Positions 13,501-47,036 of a DNA stretch of 64,000 bases are shown here, in pieces. This DNA comes from Pogonophryne albipinna (taxonomy: Eukaryota > Chordata > Actinopteri > Perciformes > Artedidraconidae): NCBI GenBank assembly GCA_028583405.1, contig CM053243.1, forward strand, positions 21,416,867 through 21,480,866, in the 5' to 3' direction. Positions within the stretch are counted from its first letter, which is position 1. Every line of letters begins with the position of its first letter. The position numbers and the translations under genes were made by a program. A model generated the notes under the pieces. It was not told the origin of the DNA and did no database searches. It was given only the letters and a program-made list of their open reading frames with translations.

Positions 13501-16500
13501 GTATGACTCACAGGCTGAATAAATGAACAATTAGCGCAAACATTCCCATCAGTGTAACTGTATAAAGATGACCTCTGATTTGAACTTATCTCAACTAAAC
13601 GACAAAATGGTTGGTTGATCAAACGTAAATTAACCTGCAAACATTTTAAGACTGCAATTCATTTTCATTACTGATGAATATTCGGGGTTTTTTAAAACAT
13701 AGAATGACAGAGAATCATGTATAATACCAATCAATATTTCCTATGGTGATGTCTTGTTTTGTATAGTCATCAATCCAAAGCCTGACGATAATTCAGTTTT
13801 TTATTATATGATGTTAAGAAAAGCTTGACATGTTTTCATGTGAAAATCTTTAACCAGGAAATGTTTTTGTTTGGTTTATTAATTAATTAAACTGTAATCA
13901 TCAATATTGATTTATCTAGATCTGGAAAACTGTTTTTTGCATACTTTTTTACATGTGATGTATAAAACTAAATGTAAAAACAACGTTTTATTTAATTTAG
14001 ATCATGTTTTTCCCAGTTAACTTCCTTTTTACTTTGTTGTTAATCTTTTAGGATTTCTCCAGAGGGGGTGGACATCGTGTTGGACTGCCTCTGTGGGGAG
14101 AACACAGCGAAAGGCCTGACTCTGCTGAGGCCTTTGGGAACCTACATACTATATGGTGGGGGCCATACTTATAACAATACTATGATTTCCATTCGGTACT
14201 TTCAAAGTGTTAATATCTAAATTTGCAATGTGTTTGTGTGCAGTTTAAAATGTAGTACAATTGCTAAAATAGTTTGACATTTTTGGAAACACATACAATT
14301 TCTTGTCACGCAATATATCAGGAAGATTGATACTCTCACATCTGTTTATTAAAAAAGAAATTTGACACAGCTACCCTGGTGACAACAAGACATTAGGAAG
14401 TCTCTGATCCAGGCCAGATAGTAGCCAGGCACACAACCCTGGTGTAAAAGGTTGTTTGTTAAAGGTATACAGAGCCAGGCCAGTAGTTCTCCTCTGTTTC
14501 CAGTCTTTACACTAGGCTAATCTAACCATCTCCTGGCTGTAGCTTTTATTTTTTTAAAACAGACAAGAGGGTGATATTACTCTTCTTATCTGATTCTTAG
14601 AAAGAAACAATTAGGATCATTTTCATAATGTTGAACAATTCAAGTATTGCATAAATGAAATGTGTTGGCAACTGTATTAGGAGAGAGATAATGAAGCTCA
14701 CGTGAAAATAATATTCTCATCTGTATCCTGCAAATGAAATGTAGTGCCTTTTACAGCTTCCATACTTACCAGTTCTCTGTTAATTACTTTAGTTTGTGTT
14801 AAGCTTCATGAATCAAGTAAAAGTATTAGAGGGAGATTCATTCTTTAGTTTAAGTGGTACTGAATATGAGCGAAGGCATGCTTGCACAGGTCTAATGGTC
14901 TAAAGGTGCCAACTGTTCCTCCCCTACCTCCCCCTTTATGCTTTGTGGCTGCCTGTTACTGACCAGTCACTTCTGTCTAGACTTTTGCACAGCATTCAAC
15001 AATCCTTTTATTTCTGTTTTTTCAGGCGCATCAAACATGGTAACTGGGGAAACAAAGAGTTTCTTCAGCTTTGCAAAATCTGTGAGTCAGAGATGCTTTC
15101 TGTCATCAACATTTGAAGGAAACAGTACTACACAATGCACATTTAATCTTTTCATGGCGAATCAAACACACACAAATGAGTCCCTCGGACTAACCATGTC
15201 TCTTTGTGCTGTTGCTTTTTTCTCCAGTGGTGGCAGGTGGAGAAGGTGAACCCTATTAAACTATACGAAGAGAATAAAGTCATAGCAGGATTCTCGCTCC
15301 TCAACCTCCTCTTCAAACATGGGAAATGTAATCTTGTGAAATCAGTGATGGACAAACTCTTGTGTCTCTTTGACCAAAAGAAGATCAAGCCGGTAGTGGA
15401 CTCCCTATGGGCGCTGGAGGAGGTAAGACACTGTAGTGATTGGAGGGCGTGAGACAGGAAACAATGTTAATAATGACCAAATTAAAAATGATTCGATCAG
15501 AGTGGTTACATGAGAAAAATACCAGCTTTAAAATTAAAGAGAACATTTTATTCAATTATTTGACAGCTTATAATCTGTTGTTTGTCACTGCTGTTTTTCC
15601 GTGGGACATTGTCAACTGTTCTTGGACATTGTTCCACAGATGGTGGGTAGGTTGTATATTCCTGCTGTTCAACAATTATTTCACACCCACACAAAGCACA
15701 CCAGGACATACGTCAATCAATTCACTTTTCATTTCTACAAATTCTTAAAATCTAAAATCTCCCTGTGATTTTACCATTGTACATTGCACTTATACACATC
15801 CCAATTTCAATAGTGTTGAACAACTGGTAATGCAGTGTTTAGGTGTTTAGCTTGGCTCAGGACACAAAAGGTGGAGCTGTGTGGTTAGACGATCAAATGA
15901 AAATGAACGTTTTAAATAAAAAGTGTCAGCCCTAGTGTGGCTGTAAAAAATAGAGTGCTGGATTTATTAGCTTGACATGAGGGGGGCGGAGCAGCGCTTT
16001 TACAAAATGGAAATAATGTAATTCTGTTATCCCTCCTCAACATATCTTTTATAAGCTAAACAAACATTCAATCAGCTGGAATAAGAGAACACACTTCTGT
16101 GGGGGCAGGGCCTTAACATTTGGCAGGTACTGTTGCACACAACACTAAAACATTGTCAGAAGTCACTGTACATTAACTGTTGCCCATAAAGTTGGAATAA
16201 TATATGTTCTCTTCTCATGAAATGATGAATGTGATTTCTTCTTGATAGATAAAGTCTATATCTTCTAAAAATGTTATTGATAAATCTATTCCAAACATAT
16301 CACAAAATTAAATAGGCATAACAAGAGGAATGTGTCTGAAACAAATGATTCCAACTTTATTGGCAACAGTGTATATAGAAATATTATAGGCAGACCTTTT
16401 GACTGTCATAGCAGGAAAACTCAAAAAAGGCCTTGGCAGGATGCAACACTTGTCTTCAGCTACTTGTCTCCATTCCCCCCAGCATTAAGTTTCATATTAA

Positions 16501-19248
16501 AATCATTTGCCTTATGGTTCCCATCTTACACATCCCCGATATTTACAAATAAAACGTTTGGAATTTGTTCCACACCTGAAATTCTCCATGTGTTCAGATG
16601 AAAGTAATGAGGTGCAGGTTATCCATCAAAATAGGTTAATAATAAGTATTTTTGAACTTCAGAGGAAGAACATGTTGATGAAATTACAATTTTTTATTTC
16701 TCATGGGAAACTCCCTCAGTACTGATTGTCATTAAACCTTGGCAGATTTGTCAGCCATTCACTGGAACCATGGCCCATGAAGAATGTCATTAAGGGGAGG
16801 ATGGCGTGGGCTGCAGTATCAGGGTCACCTCCTGCCTCATTTATTCATTTGCCGAGACCTAGAATTCGGAGGGTGTTAGTTTACATGGCAACTTGTTTAT
16901 CCTCAAACAAAAAGTTAGAGAATGTTCGAGACTAAAACAGAAAAACTGAGTTGAGAAAGACTGAATCCGTTTTTTTCACCTGGGTTTCCCAAGATCAAAA
17001 CCTTAAAATATAAAAAAGATAAAAGTGAGCCTTCATACAGTATCTCACTTTTTTGTACCATGCAGGAATGCCATATTAAAACCTACAATGAAGTGGTTCT
17101 CACCCTCTCTTGCTAACTGACAGCCAATGTGGGACACGTTTCTGACCTATTTCTGCTCTTGGCTTGATTTCTGCTTTCTTTTTTAGTAAATGAGTAAATG
17201 AATGCTTGTGAAACAATGGCTTCCAGACAAAAAGGCACATTCAGTTGTTTCTTTGTGTGGATGATTGTAATGAGAAAACAAGATATGACATACTGAGTAA
17301 TGGTTTGGTGTGTGAATTATTTGTCTACCTAATTGAGTCGGACAAGCTTGCGATGATGTTTGATTTAACAAGTTCTGACCTGCGAGGTGTTTTTGTCAGA
17401 TGTGGATAAAAAAAGGTCAAGTCTGCTAGCTTTTCATAAATGTTAGTAGTGTTTTTTGGGCAATGGCCACAGATGGATTGTAATGTTGTGAACAATTGGA
17501 AAACCTAAGGACAAAACCTGTTCCAGTTGTTCAAGTTTAAGTCATTGTTGGTTCCTTATAATTCCAGAATAACCATTTTGATAAACACTTGTTGTGATAT
17601 GCTTTAATACTCTACCACATTTTGAAGCATTAAATCTGCGATGTATTGTTGAGATGGAGAAAAGCATAAAGCACTTGTCCCTCTTCTGCTATTCTTCCAC
17701 CACTCAGCATGTAGTAATAAAACTGCAGATGATTGACAATTATGGACAATAGCTCAAATGTTCTAAAGCTGACGTTAACTGTTCAGATAACAAAGCAAAA
17801 TGTCAGCTCATAAAACATATTGTTGACGGATGTTTCTATAGGCTACAGACCAGGAAGTCTAATTGCACTTTCCTAGGTTTTAAGTGCTTCTCGCTCTTTT
17901 GTTAGTATGAAATACTTGATGAGTCAATCTGTAATGTCCATATTTTTATGATTTATTTCTGAAATAAAACAAAGTGTCTGCCCTAATGTGTAATGTTACA
18001 TTTTATATATTTGTTTGTTCAACACAATGTAAGTTAAATGTTGTGTTTTATTCTCAGGTAAAAGAGGCCATGCAGAGAATTCATGACAGAGGCAACGTAG
18101 GAAAACTCATTCTGGATGTCGAGAAGTCTCCCACCCCTCTGGTAACATTTGAATGTGTTTTTTCTTTTCTAAAGTTATCAGAAAACAAACATCAATAGAA
18201 GGGGCTCCATTCATAAATGTGGATTGATCTTATCTTAGAAATACATTCCTACATAAATAGAAAATTAATCAACATGATGGCATTTAAACAAAATATATTA
18301 TTTATTCAAATTAATGAATCAAGTAAATAAAGTATGGGCTGTGGATAGTAAAGTAATCAGTGTATTGTGTACATTAATGGAAATTGTCCACCAAAGAGAA
18401 GTCTGCCAGCTGAAACCAGTTGCTCTAACATCCCCTACAGGACGAGCACAGAATGACACACACCCAAAAAGTGGCTGATCAAATGCAATGTATGTATGCA
18501 ATAGTATAAATACTATAAATTGAACATTTAACATTATTAAAGTATTATTTAAAGTAACAGCTTTTAGCTTCTATTTTTAGTATCATTACAAGATACAAGC
18601 AGAGACTTATGAGACAGTTAGAAATATAAAATAAAAAACTAATTTTATCATGTAATTATTATATCACATTTATATTCAAGGGTACATGACTGACAGGAGG
18701 AAGAGCAGAGAGGAAGAAGATGGAAATAAATTGGCAGATTTCTACCTGATCTTATTCATTTGGCCAATGTAGTGCTAATTTTAAATACAGATTTATTCAA
18801 AACACATTTTCAGCCAATGTAAACATACCAATATGTTGGTTGTTTTTCAATAGTCACATCTGACATTTCTAAAGCCTACAGCACATTTTTTAGGACTGGT
18901 CAGTGTCAGAACGAGGCAGTGTGTGGGATTTCCTCTAGCTGTTTCTATGGTGGTCTCAATATTAAACCTAGAAACACTAATATGTATCGACCTGATCATA
19001 TGAAGAGCATAGACCCTGTAAACAGTTGCCCGTTACTATGAGTATTTACTTATTGACTGTACTGTTTGATGTCATCTTTCATTTGTTTTCACCTCTGTTT
19101 CTCTGAATGGTAGCTTAGTAATGACAGCTGAATAATATCTTACCACTAGATGGCCAGTGACAGCACAGAGACCAGTGAGGCTGGAGAGGAGGAAGAGGAG
19201 CCAGAGGGAGACAACGACAGCAAGGAGCGAATGCCCTTCATCCATTAA
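10576..19248 (+). CDS. vat1l: Vesicle amine transport 1-like protein (MDR/quinone oxidoreductase family)
   Basis: Nine exons: 10576-10790, 11333-11462, 11687-11902, 12258-12400, 14052-14155, 15026-15081, 15228-15422, 18058-18141, 19150-19248. They join to 413 residues (human VAT1L about 419). The N-terminal tail (MAKEGADMTEETQF) precedes a GroES-like fold starting EMRAVVLAGFGGLNKLR. The nucleotide-binding loop HSAGGGVGQAVAQL, at about residues 181-194, spans the exon 3/4 junction and marks an NADPH-type Rossmann domain. Later signatures are LGTYILYGASNMVTGETKS and IHDRGNVGKLILDVEK. The C-terminus is acidic (EAGEEEEEPEG) and ends MPFIH. The protein is a zinc-independent medium-chain reductase-like protein related to synaptic-vesicle VAT-1; its substrate is not established. 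Paralogue VAT1 is the alternative, but the acidic tail and N-terminus favour VAT1L. Confidence 0.96.
14265..14560. repeat. Widespread fish interspersed repeat in vat1l intron 5
   Basis: Begins 'agtttgacatttttggaaacac', continues 'gaagattgatactctcacatct' and ends 'gtttccagtctttacactagg...ctcctggctgtagctt'. I recall this order of motifs as a very common dispersed fish repeat often found in introns and 3' UTRs. No terminal repeats or target duplication are evident here, so the class is left open. Confidence 0.55.
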
Positions 19249-20871
19249 ACCTCCCGGCTACACGCCCAGAGACTGAAGAGGCATTCACCACACAAGTGTT
19301 GAGCAGTATGTGCTGTATGCATGCATGCATGACTGGATTTATGTACAATATTTGTTTGTTACTTATTGTTTGTCAGTTAAATGTTCGAGCAAAATTATTG
19401 TGAAAACAGAGACCTAACAAAATTTTCTCTAACACAGACAGGCAGGTGGAAGTGCCATTGTTCATCTAGTATTTTTATATTCTTTACGGTATTATGACGT
19501 TATGCTAGCCAATAATTTGATTAGGTTTGTGTCCATTTCTCTATTAATTGCATCCACAAACAGTTTATTGACTGAAAAAGCATTTAAGCCTGGAAACAGA
19601 GTTAGGATTAGTACCCTTAAAAACTTACTATCAATGTCATGTAGCATAACAACCCTACCCTGTCTAAAAAAAAGAATAAGAAAGTGTAATGTAATATTCA
19701 CTTTTTTCAGTGATGACAGCTGTATAAGGAAAACGATTGGCATGTGGAATATTTAAATGTTTCTGTTACAATAGTGATGTGTTATCCACCAGCGTTAGAA
19801 AGGTATGTGTGTAGATATTTGCTTGATATTTGACTCTTAGGTTCCTGCCGACCTTGTAATATATCACAGGATCACCAGTGCCTTTAGCCCACCAACAAGT
19901 GTAAAGAAGAAGTAAAGTTCACATTATAAAAACATTTAAAAATCTTCCACCGCACATTTATTCATATGTCAAATCTATACAACGCCATACAGTGTTGCAT
20001 ACACTTTGAAGGTCACAAACATTATATAATAACATATCTAAATTCAAGAGAACATGATATAAATCGGTAAATTCAGAGTCTTCTCAGTCAAACATTTGTG
20101 GAGTCTCTGCTTTTACTTGTCTGACCGAAATTGTTTACTTGCTGGTGCCTCACAAAGAAAAAGTGCCATAAACTATTTTTGCAATGATCAGGTGTTTAAA
20201 AGCAGGGTGATTCAGGTCTGAAAAACACTGTATTATTTTACATAATAACGATGCCCTCTGCTTTACTCTGCCAGTTTTTATGAAATGTCCACACATATTC
20301 TAATAACTGATCTGGTTTTATTTTTAATTAAAACATAATTGTTTGGGGCCTTGCTTATACAGCGTATTGACTAGTCATTTGAACTATGTATTTCTTCACT
20401 TGAATTATAAAAACAAAACGGGATTATATATCAAAAAAGTATTTTTCTCAACAATTAAAACAATTAAATCAGTCTTTCCTTATGCCTTTAAAAAAATGTC
20501 AATGTGCAAACTAACAGGCTGCATGCTTCAAAGATGAATGATAAATGGTGGATAGACAGTGTTAATAGGCACAGAAGTGATGGAATAAGTATTTTTAGAA
20601 TGTATATGTAGACTTGAGTATAGATAAGTATGGATAATTGCTTTTAGACACTATGGAAATACATCTCAATATTATTGTCAGGCATTTTTATTTGTGTGTG
20701 TGTGCCTGTGTGTGTTTTCATATTGCCTTGTAAAAAAAAAACATGTCTATAAAAGTGTTAAACATCATAATGTGTTCACAATCTCCTTATAAACTCTGGT
20801 TTACCTGTGGTCGTATATTTTTGTCACATTTTCTGGTGTGAACCTTCTTTGAGTACAACTCTGTTTACTTG

Positions 20872-20877
20872 AATAAA
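20872..20877 (+). terminator. Candidate vat1l poly(A) signal
   Basis: AATAAA, 1.6 kb after the vat1l stop and preceded by a GTGTG-rich tract. It is the best-placed canonical hexamer; shorter 3' UTRs are possible. Confidence 0.4.
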
Positions 20878-21704
20878 TCTATCTGCAAGTATTCTGATTT
20901 CTCTCATTTAATTTATTTTTATTTTATTGAGGTATTACACCAATGGTATGTTATGTGGAACATTTGCGTTTACCTGGATTAAAATAATAATCGAACTCCG
21001 TGATAACATTGGGATGTTAAAATGTTTTTCGGTCTACATAAGCATGGTATCACCAGGGTATCCCATTATACTGCATATTCTGCACAGTCCCTCAGTTTGG
21101 CAACAAAGTCAGGCCTTTTTTTAAATATGTGCCCCAAAAGAGAAAAGATGCCATCTAATGCATTATTTGTTCCAACAGTACTGCACTGTTGACCTTTTCA
21201 ATTATGTTTCCAGGTATATAGCCAGAGTCAATGCATGTACTGTTGGCAAATATTCTGAACACTGTGTGCAAACTAAGCAAGAACTGTGCCTCTTCTCTAA
21301 GTTAGGGTCTTATAACTGCATTTCTATTATACTAAGAATACTGTTGATACATTTGTCACTTGGAGGAGGCCTCATTTTAAATGTATAATTTGGAGAGTGC
21401 AACATTTGAAGATTAGATTTGATAGTTGTACTGCTATACTGAGCCTGTATGCCCAAGGGGTTTCCTTATTTAGCTCCCCCTCCCATTTGTATACAACATC
21501 TCACTCTAAAAATAGCTTTGCCTGCACCCCAGCTGGACTTCCTCTGGTTTAATAGAAGCTTTATTTGGAATCATTACATAACTGCAAGTCTGTGTGATTG
21601 AACAAATATTTATAGTCCATATTTAGCTGCAAAATGTACCTGGTTATTTGTTTTCATATACTGGAAGTTGTAAATGATACTTTTTGCAGTAGATGAAGAC
21701 CACT

Positions 21705-21769
<65 letters not shown>
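21705..21769. repeat. (AT)n microsatellite
   Basis: About 65 bases of alternating TA with a single phase break (TATT) at 21728-21731. It is self-complementary, so it can form a hairpin or cruciform. It lies 0.36 kb upstream of clec3a. Confidence 0.95.
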
Positions 21770-21772
<3 letters not shown>

Positions 21773-22033
21773 GTGATAATGAGGTGGAATATTCTTTGTA
21801 GAAAAAAGTGTCTTAGCATGTCTTTAACACTCTGTAATGGAGAAGTAGTCAATGCATTCCCAGTTTGTTGGTGCACCTTGTTCCAAGTAAATATTTATCA
21901 AATGCTAGACACAAGTAAATCATTATTTGCCACTCCACCCTTATACCCCTCTCACCTCCTCCTGATGTTTGGACTAAAACAGAGTTAGAGCCAATGCAGG
22001 GAGCATACCCAGCAAGGCAGACAGAAGGGCCAG

Positions 22034-22040
22034 TATATAT
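22034..22040 (+). promoter_or_regulatory. Candidate TATA box of clec3a
   Basis: TATATAT lies 96 bases upstream of the ATG, placing a start site near 22065 and a 5' UTR of about 65 bases. A TATA box fits a tissue-restricted gene such as clec3a. Positional inference only. Confidence 0.4.
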
Positions 22041-22129
22041 CGAGCTGCCTGCAGTGTTTTTGGTTCCTTTCGGAGAAGTACAAGGTGTGCAACTGTGTCC
22101 TGTCACTGTAGGATCCACAGGTCTCAGAT

Positions 22130-23312
22130 ATGGCACGTCTGGCCATCCTTGTTCTCCTCGTTCTTTGCCTTTCTTTGATTCATTTCAGCTCCAGTCGCCC
22201 ATCTCGCACCAGGAAAGCTGGATCACCCCGTCAGTCCGGAGGTATAATTACTCACATAGTTCATTAACAATGTTCTTGATATTGATGTTCATCTGACCTT
22301 TTTTTTCTTGCCTCTTTGTCGAGATACAGCTGCTGAAGAAGATGATGTTAAGTCCCAGCTGGAGAGGTTGTGGCAGGAGGTGAATTTACTGAAGGAAATA
22401 CAGGCGTTGCAGACAGGTATTGCCCTAATGGAAGGAAGATTAAAGACAGAGGGGGTTACAGTAATAGATCAAATGCAAAAGCATCACTGCACTATTTAGT
22501 ATGTTTATTGAACGAGAAGTAAAGCATGCGATGGTTGGCTAATTATTTGATTTGTGTTTTAGGTATGTTTTGGTGCTTTTCTTCACTTTTACTTGTGAAT
22601 TCAGGTTAATGCGCTGAAATGCAAGAGTGTGGACTCTGCAAAGATATATTTGGTTTCTAAAAAAAATAGATTTTGAACTTCTTAGTGTGCTGAGTGTCCA
22701 GCAGAGGACAGCAGCCCTCATTAGATCAGTGCTGAAGTGGGGCGGCCAAGTTGATGCTAGAAAAAACAAACAAAGCTAAATTGTATAAACTCATAAATCG
22801 CTGTTTATGATATTATATTTCTATTTATTTTCTGGAGGAAAACAGGGGGTTACAAAAGAAACAAAACATATATGTACAATACAATTCACTCATGAAGCGA
22901 TACTGTGTTTTCAGTCTGTCTCCGGGGGATTAAAGCTTACAATAAGTGTTATCTCACGGTTGAGGAACCCAAACATTACCATGATGCAAATGAAGACTGC
23001 ATTGCACAAGGAGGAACGCTTGCAACGCCACGGGACTTGATGGAAAACAATGAACTTAGAGATTATGCAAAGAGGAGCGCCCCTGGATCCAAGGACTTCT
23101 GGATCGGTGTGGCAGACATAGTGAAAGAAGGCCAGTATGTTGATGTCAACAGTCTACCAGTCAGCTACTTGAACTGGGACCGCTCCAAGAAGCAGCCCAC
23201 AGGAACGAAGAGGGAGAGCTGTGTTGCTCTTTCAGTGACTGCACAAGGAAAGTGGTCTGATGAGGTGTGTCGCAGCCTCAAAAATTACATCTGTGAATAT
23301 GTCATTCCCTAA
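22130..23312 (+). CDS. clec3a: C-type lectin domain family 3 member A (tetranectin-like, cartilage-type lectin)
   Basis: Three exons: 22130-22241, 22330-22416, 22915-23312; 198 residues (human about 197). Exon 1 encodes a signal peptide (LAILVLLVLCLSLIHF) and a basic stretch (RPSRTRKAGSPRQ), matching the basic N-terminus of CLEC3A. Exon 2 encodes an amphipathic helix (LERLWQEVNLLKEIQALQT), the trimerising coiled coil of the tetranectin group. Exon 3 is a complete C-type lectin domain (VCLRGIKAYNKCY, FWIGVADIV, LNWDR, GKWSDEVCR, YICEYVIP) with six cysteines placed as in tetranectin-type domains. The three-exon layout is that of CLEC3A/CLEC3B. The alternative is clec3b, but the VCLRG...KCY and DVNSLPVSYLNWD blocks favour clec3a. 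Secreted to extracellular matrix. Confidence 0.94.
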
Positions 23313-23533
23313 ATGAAACAGAGTGGTTGTTGACAACTTGATGATCATTTATTCGGGTCACTAAATAAGGATGTGTTGTCAAGTCTGTGCTTATTCATAA
23401 TTGAAACATAACTTGTTTTATGAAAGTTAACCTACAGTAACTTCATTCATTAGATAATCAAGTTAAACGTGAAATCCTCGGGTGAAAACTGAACAGCATG
23501 AGATGTAAGACGTTCGGGATAGGGTTGTATAGA

Positions 23534-23539
23534 AATAAA
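23534..23539 (+). terminator. Candidate clec3a poly(A) signal
   Basis: AATAAA, 222 bases after the clec3a stop and followed within 25 bases by a T/G-rich stretch (ttgttggttttatttt), the usual downstream element. Confidence 0.55.
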
Positions 23540-23851
23540 CAAGAACATAAACTTTGTTGGTTTTATTTTCAAATGACTGGTAACGTTTCTTTATTAAGTC
23601 TCAATTATTTAGCATCAGTGCACCTAACATTATTATATAAACACACCAGTGAGTTCTTCAGATAACATTTCTACTGCTGATGTTGGGTTGTTGTTGTTCT
23701 CGAGAGCCTTACTGTGAAATTAAAACAGCCCAAAAAAACTTTTAAAACTAAATGGTGGGACTAACAATCAGAGATAAAGTTGAGATGTATAATGTGTAAG
23801 GGATACTTGTTGTAATCTGCTATCAGATTTAATAACTAACGGGGCAGCATG

Positions 23852-23920
23852 TGGCAAGGCAAAGTCCTTTAATAAACATATACCATCCACTGAGGGAAGT
23901 CAAGGTGCTTTACATTACCG
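23852..23920 (-). repeat. LINE 3'-tail fragment, reverse orientation
   Basis: Reads 'ggcaaggcaaag...caaggtgctttacat', the diverged reverse complement of the 3' end of the L2-type LINE seen at 35640-36106 (which ends in TTGCCTTGCC). Short and decayed. Confidence 0.4.
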
Positions 23921-24943
23921 TTTAAAAGGGCAGAGGAAGGGAAATAAAACTGCATAAAACCTCTTTCATACACAGAAGTTATGAAGGTTTATAAAACACA
24001 GGCTGGAAGAATTGAAGAGTGGGCTACATAAGAAAAATAAAGAAATGAAAAAATAATAACTAACAAATCTAACCGAAACTGCTTATGTAGTTCAAAGGCA
24101 GTGGTTGACATTAAAGTCCCCTGTATGGTTATTAATGTAACTACAATATGAGGTCTGAGCTGCATAATGAAGCTCTGATCAAACTGAAGGTTGAGACTCT
24201 TTTAATGCACTTTTGAAATTACTATTGATTACTGTATCACTATGAGTGTGTTTTTATATACGAACGTTAAAGTCAATTAATCTAACTACTTTTTGGAATG
24301 TGGTAGGAAGCACCAAAAATAAACTTGAACAAACATTGAAAGAACATGCAAGCATACAGAAAGGGGACTGTTATCAAACCTTGACCTTTTTTGCTGCACG
24401 GTTTGAATGTGAAAAATAGATTTAGCTGCCTCACTGCCCGAAAATCCATTGCATTGTATGCAAAAATATATAATGTGTTAATGTGCGTCTCACTTTGTAC
24501 CCCTCCCCTAAATGTCACCTATTTATGTTTTGCGCCATGCATTTTGTAGCATTTGTTGCATCGAATGTCAGTTTTATTTCATGCCATCTGCAGGTTATTT
24601 ACATGCAACATTATTATGGTGCAGATGAGAAATGTGACAGTGTCATCATTCACAAATTCATTTTAAAAAGAAATGATAGGCCTATATGTAATACGTTATG
24701 AATGGAATAGTTTTAGGTGCTCATCCAAGTGAGATTCTGATCATGAAAACATATTGTGCACTTTACTCAATTTAATATATTGTAGGCCTAATGGCTGTAA
24801 TCTATTGAAGCAGCCTCGATTGTTAAATTGAAAGCATTCCCTAACCAACCCACAGTTGCCCTGCATCACTCTCTCACACAAGCTTACCCATTAACCAAAT
24901 GTTTATGCGTGTTTCTGGCATGTGTACCCTTTTAGAAACAATT

Positions 24944-24944
<1 letters not shown>

Positions 24945-24981
<37 letters not shown>

Positions 24982-25018
24982 TCACTCACTCACTCACTCA
25001 CTCTCTCTCTCACTCTCA

Positions 25019-25051
<33 letters not shown>

Positions 25052-25053
25052 AC
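24945..25053. repeat. Compound (CA)n-(CTCA)n-(CT)n-(CA)n microsatellite
   Basis: Pure CA, then CTCA units, then CT/CTCACT, then CA again, about 109 bases. It ends immediately before the likely usp47 core promoter, 319 bases upstream of the usp47 ATG. Confidence 0.95.
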
Positions 25054-25371
25054 CGACGTCATCCTGCGCACACATCACACACGCTTGTCTGGCTGGAATG
25101 TGACGCTAAAGCTCGCTCCTGAGTGAAGTCTCGCGGAGTAAAACACCGGCCATTTTTCTCCATGTATAGCAGGACACTTCGTGCTTGGTTGGTGTAACCG
25201 AGAGTGTTGCGATCACTTTGATAAGCCTACAAGTTTGGGCAAGTTTAATTTTGTTGTCCAAGCATCCTAACTTACAACAGACCGGACACAAACCATGTTT
25301 GTGTTTACCGCTGCAAAGTTTTTTCGCTGACATCCTTGTCCGGATAGATGCTTGTCTAAACTGTCGTACAA

Positions 25372-45667
<20,296 letters not shown>

Positions 45668-46955
45668 GGAGTGAGCCGCGCTCCTCCTATCAGGATGTCC
45701 GGCTGCAGCAGCAGAGCCTCCAGGCTGCAGGACTGAGAGTCCGGCCTGATACTTACTTGAACATCAAGCAGCTTTGTGAGGCTAATGAGCTCACACCCTC
45801 CACTCTGAGCCCCAGGACTGGTTCAGAAACCCTGTTGTGCACTATAGTGTATTGTACTGTGAAGTTTAAAGGGAAGTACAAAAGCTATTGAATACAGATA
45901 AAGAATCAAATACTGTAAACACAAATCAATTGAACGTGAAAGCTCCAGAGATGTTAGGATTGTGAAACTGAGCTAGAAAGTGTCTATTTCAGTCTCCTCT
46001 CACTCCTCCTCGTCACTGTGTTTCTCTTCCTGTTTCAGGAATAGAGTTGATTCTGATTCATCAGTTAGTCCATATGTTCACATCCCCCGAGCTCTGCTCT
46101 TACAGAAATTATTCTTACATGCATCGCTCTCCTTCCTTCAAACAATTAAAAACCAACAGCACACACAACCAAGAACTACTTATCCAGCCTTCCTCCGTCT
46201 CACCTCTTCCGGTGAGGCAAACCTCACTCTCTCAGTGACTTTGACAACTTCTTTCACAAGATTTGAAGAATCAAAAAGCAACAATTTAAGAATTTGTAAT
46301 CCTGAGGTTGTTTCTGCTTCTATAACAGCCGGAGTAATATGTTGATATGGGTTTTCCTGACTGCTGTTCTTTGTGCTTTATAGGACCTTTACCTCTCTTA
46401 CACCACTTCCACTAGATTGAGTGATGCATAGCGTATTGGTACCTTTAATACAAAGTTCAATGAAATGGAACCAAGACAACTATGTTAACAATCTCCTCGT
46501 CTAGTTTGTGTCTGTTGTAAATTATTATTTTGCTCCAGGCGTTATCATTCATTTAAGTGTCATGAGGCACATCTGTTGTCTGTATTAACCTTTAATTAAC
46601 AAAGTGGATTTCTGTTTTTGTTTTCATCATTTGAACTGGGTGTACATCTCTACTGTGTGTGTGAGGGAGCTCTCTGTGGGGTTTGACAGAGTGTGAGGTT
46701 GTTCTTGGCGCTTCTACCTGCTGCTGCTGCTGCTCTATAGACTGACACCAGAGGGTGCAGAAAGCCGGACTGAAGCTCGGCATCGCGGCCCCTCCGGGCT
46801 CCTGATGCTGCCACCAGCTATTCACTGTAGAAATGCCAATAACTTTTGTGTTTATTTCTTGAGATTTCAATCTTGTGTGAAAATAGTTTAAGATGATTTT
46901 AGAAATGAATTGAAATGATTTTTTTTTCCATAACTGCAGTTTTCTGTAACTGTAA

Positions 46956-46961
46956 ATTAAA
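46956..46961 (+). terminator. Candidate usp47 poly(A) signal
   Basis: ATTAAA, the commonest variant hexamer, about 1.3 kb after the usp47 stop. No well-placed AATAAA was found closer on this strand. Confidence 0.35.
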
Positions 46962-47030
46962 AATGACTCAATTTAACTCACAAATCCTACTCAAATTTTT
47001 AGGAAAAGGGGTTTTGGTGCTCAATAGACT

Positions 47031-47036
47031 TTTATT
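47031..47036 (-). terminator. Candidate dkk3 poly(A) signal
   Basis: TTTATT on plus, AATAAA on minus, 1.6 kb after the dkk3 stop. It lies only 70 bases from the plus-strand ATTAAA, so the two messages would end within tens of bases of each other. Confidence 0.35.

Larger units (their letters stand above)
19249..22129 (+). other. vat1l 3' UTR then vat1l-clec3a spacer
   Basis: Probable 3' UTR to about 20.9 kb, then roughly 1.2 kb of AT-rich spacer with an AT microsatellite and the clec3a promoter. Short open frames here have random composition. I see no further gene. Confidence 0.5.
23313..25371 (+). other. clec3a 3' UTR, spacer and usp47 promoter
   Basis: After the clec3a 3' end there is an AT-rich spacer with one LINE remnant and a compound CA/CT microsatellite. 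The last 320 bases (25054 onward) are CpG-richer and contain a near-CRE (CGACGTCA at 25055), consistent with the usp47 promoter and 5' UTR. No extra gene is seen. Confidence 0.5.

Noticed and set aside
21610..21988. Tyr-Ile repeat open frames on both strands
   Set aside because: Produced by the AT microsatellite.
24945..25053. Regular repeats considered as a CRISPR-like array
   Set aside because: Simple CA/CTCA/CT microsatellite without spacers, in a vertebrate genome.
45980..46345. 121-codon plus-strand frame after usp47
   Set aside because: Within the 3' UTR, Ser/Thr/Leu-rich from C/T-rich sequence, no start context or homologue recognised.
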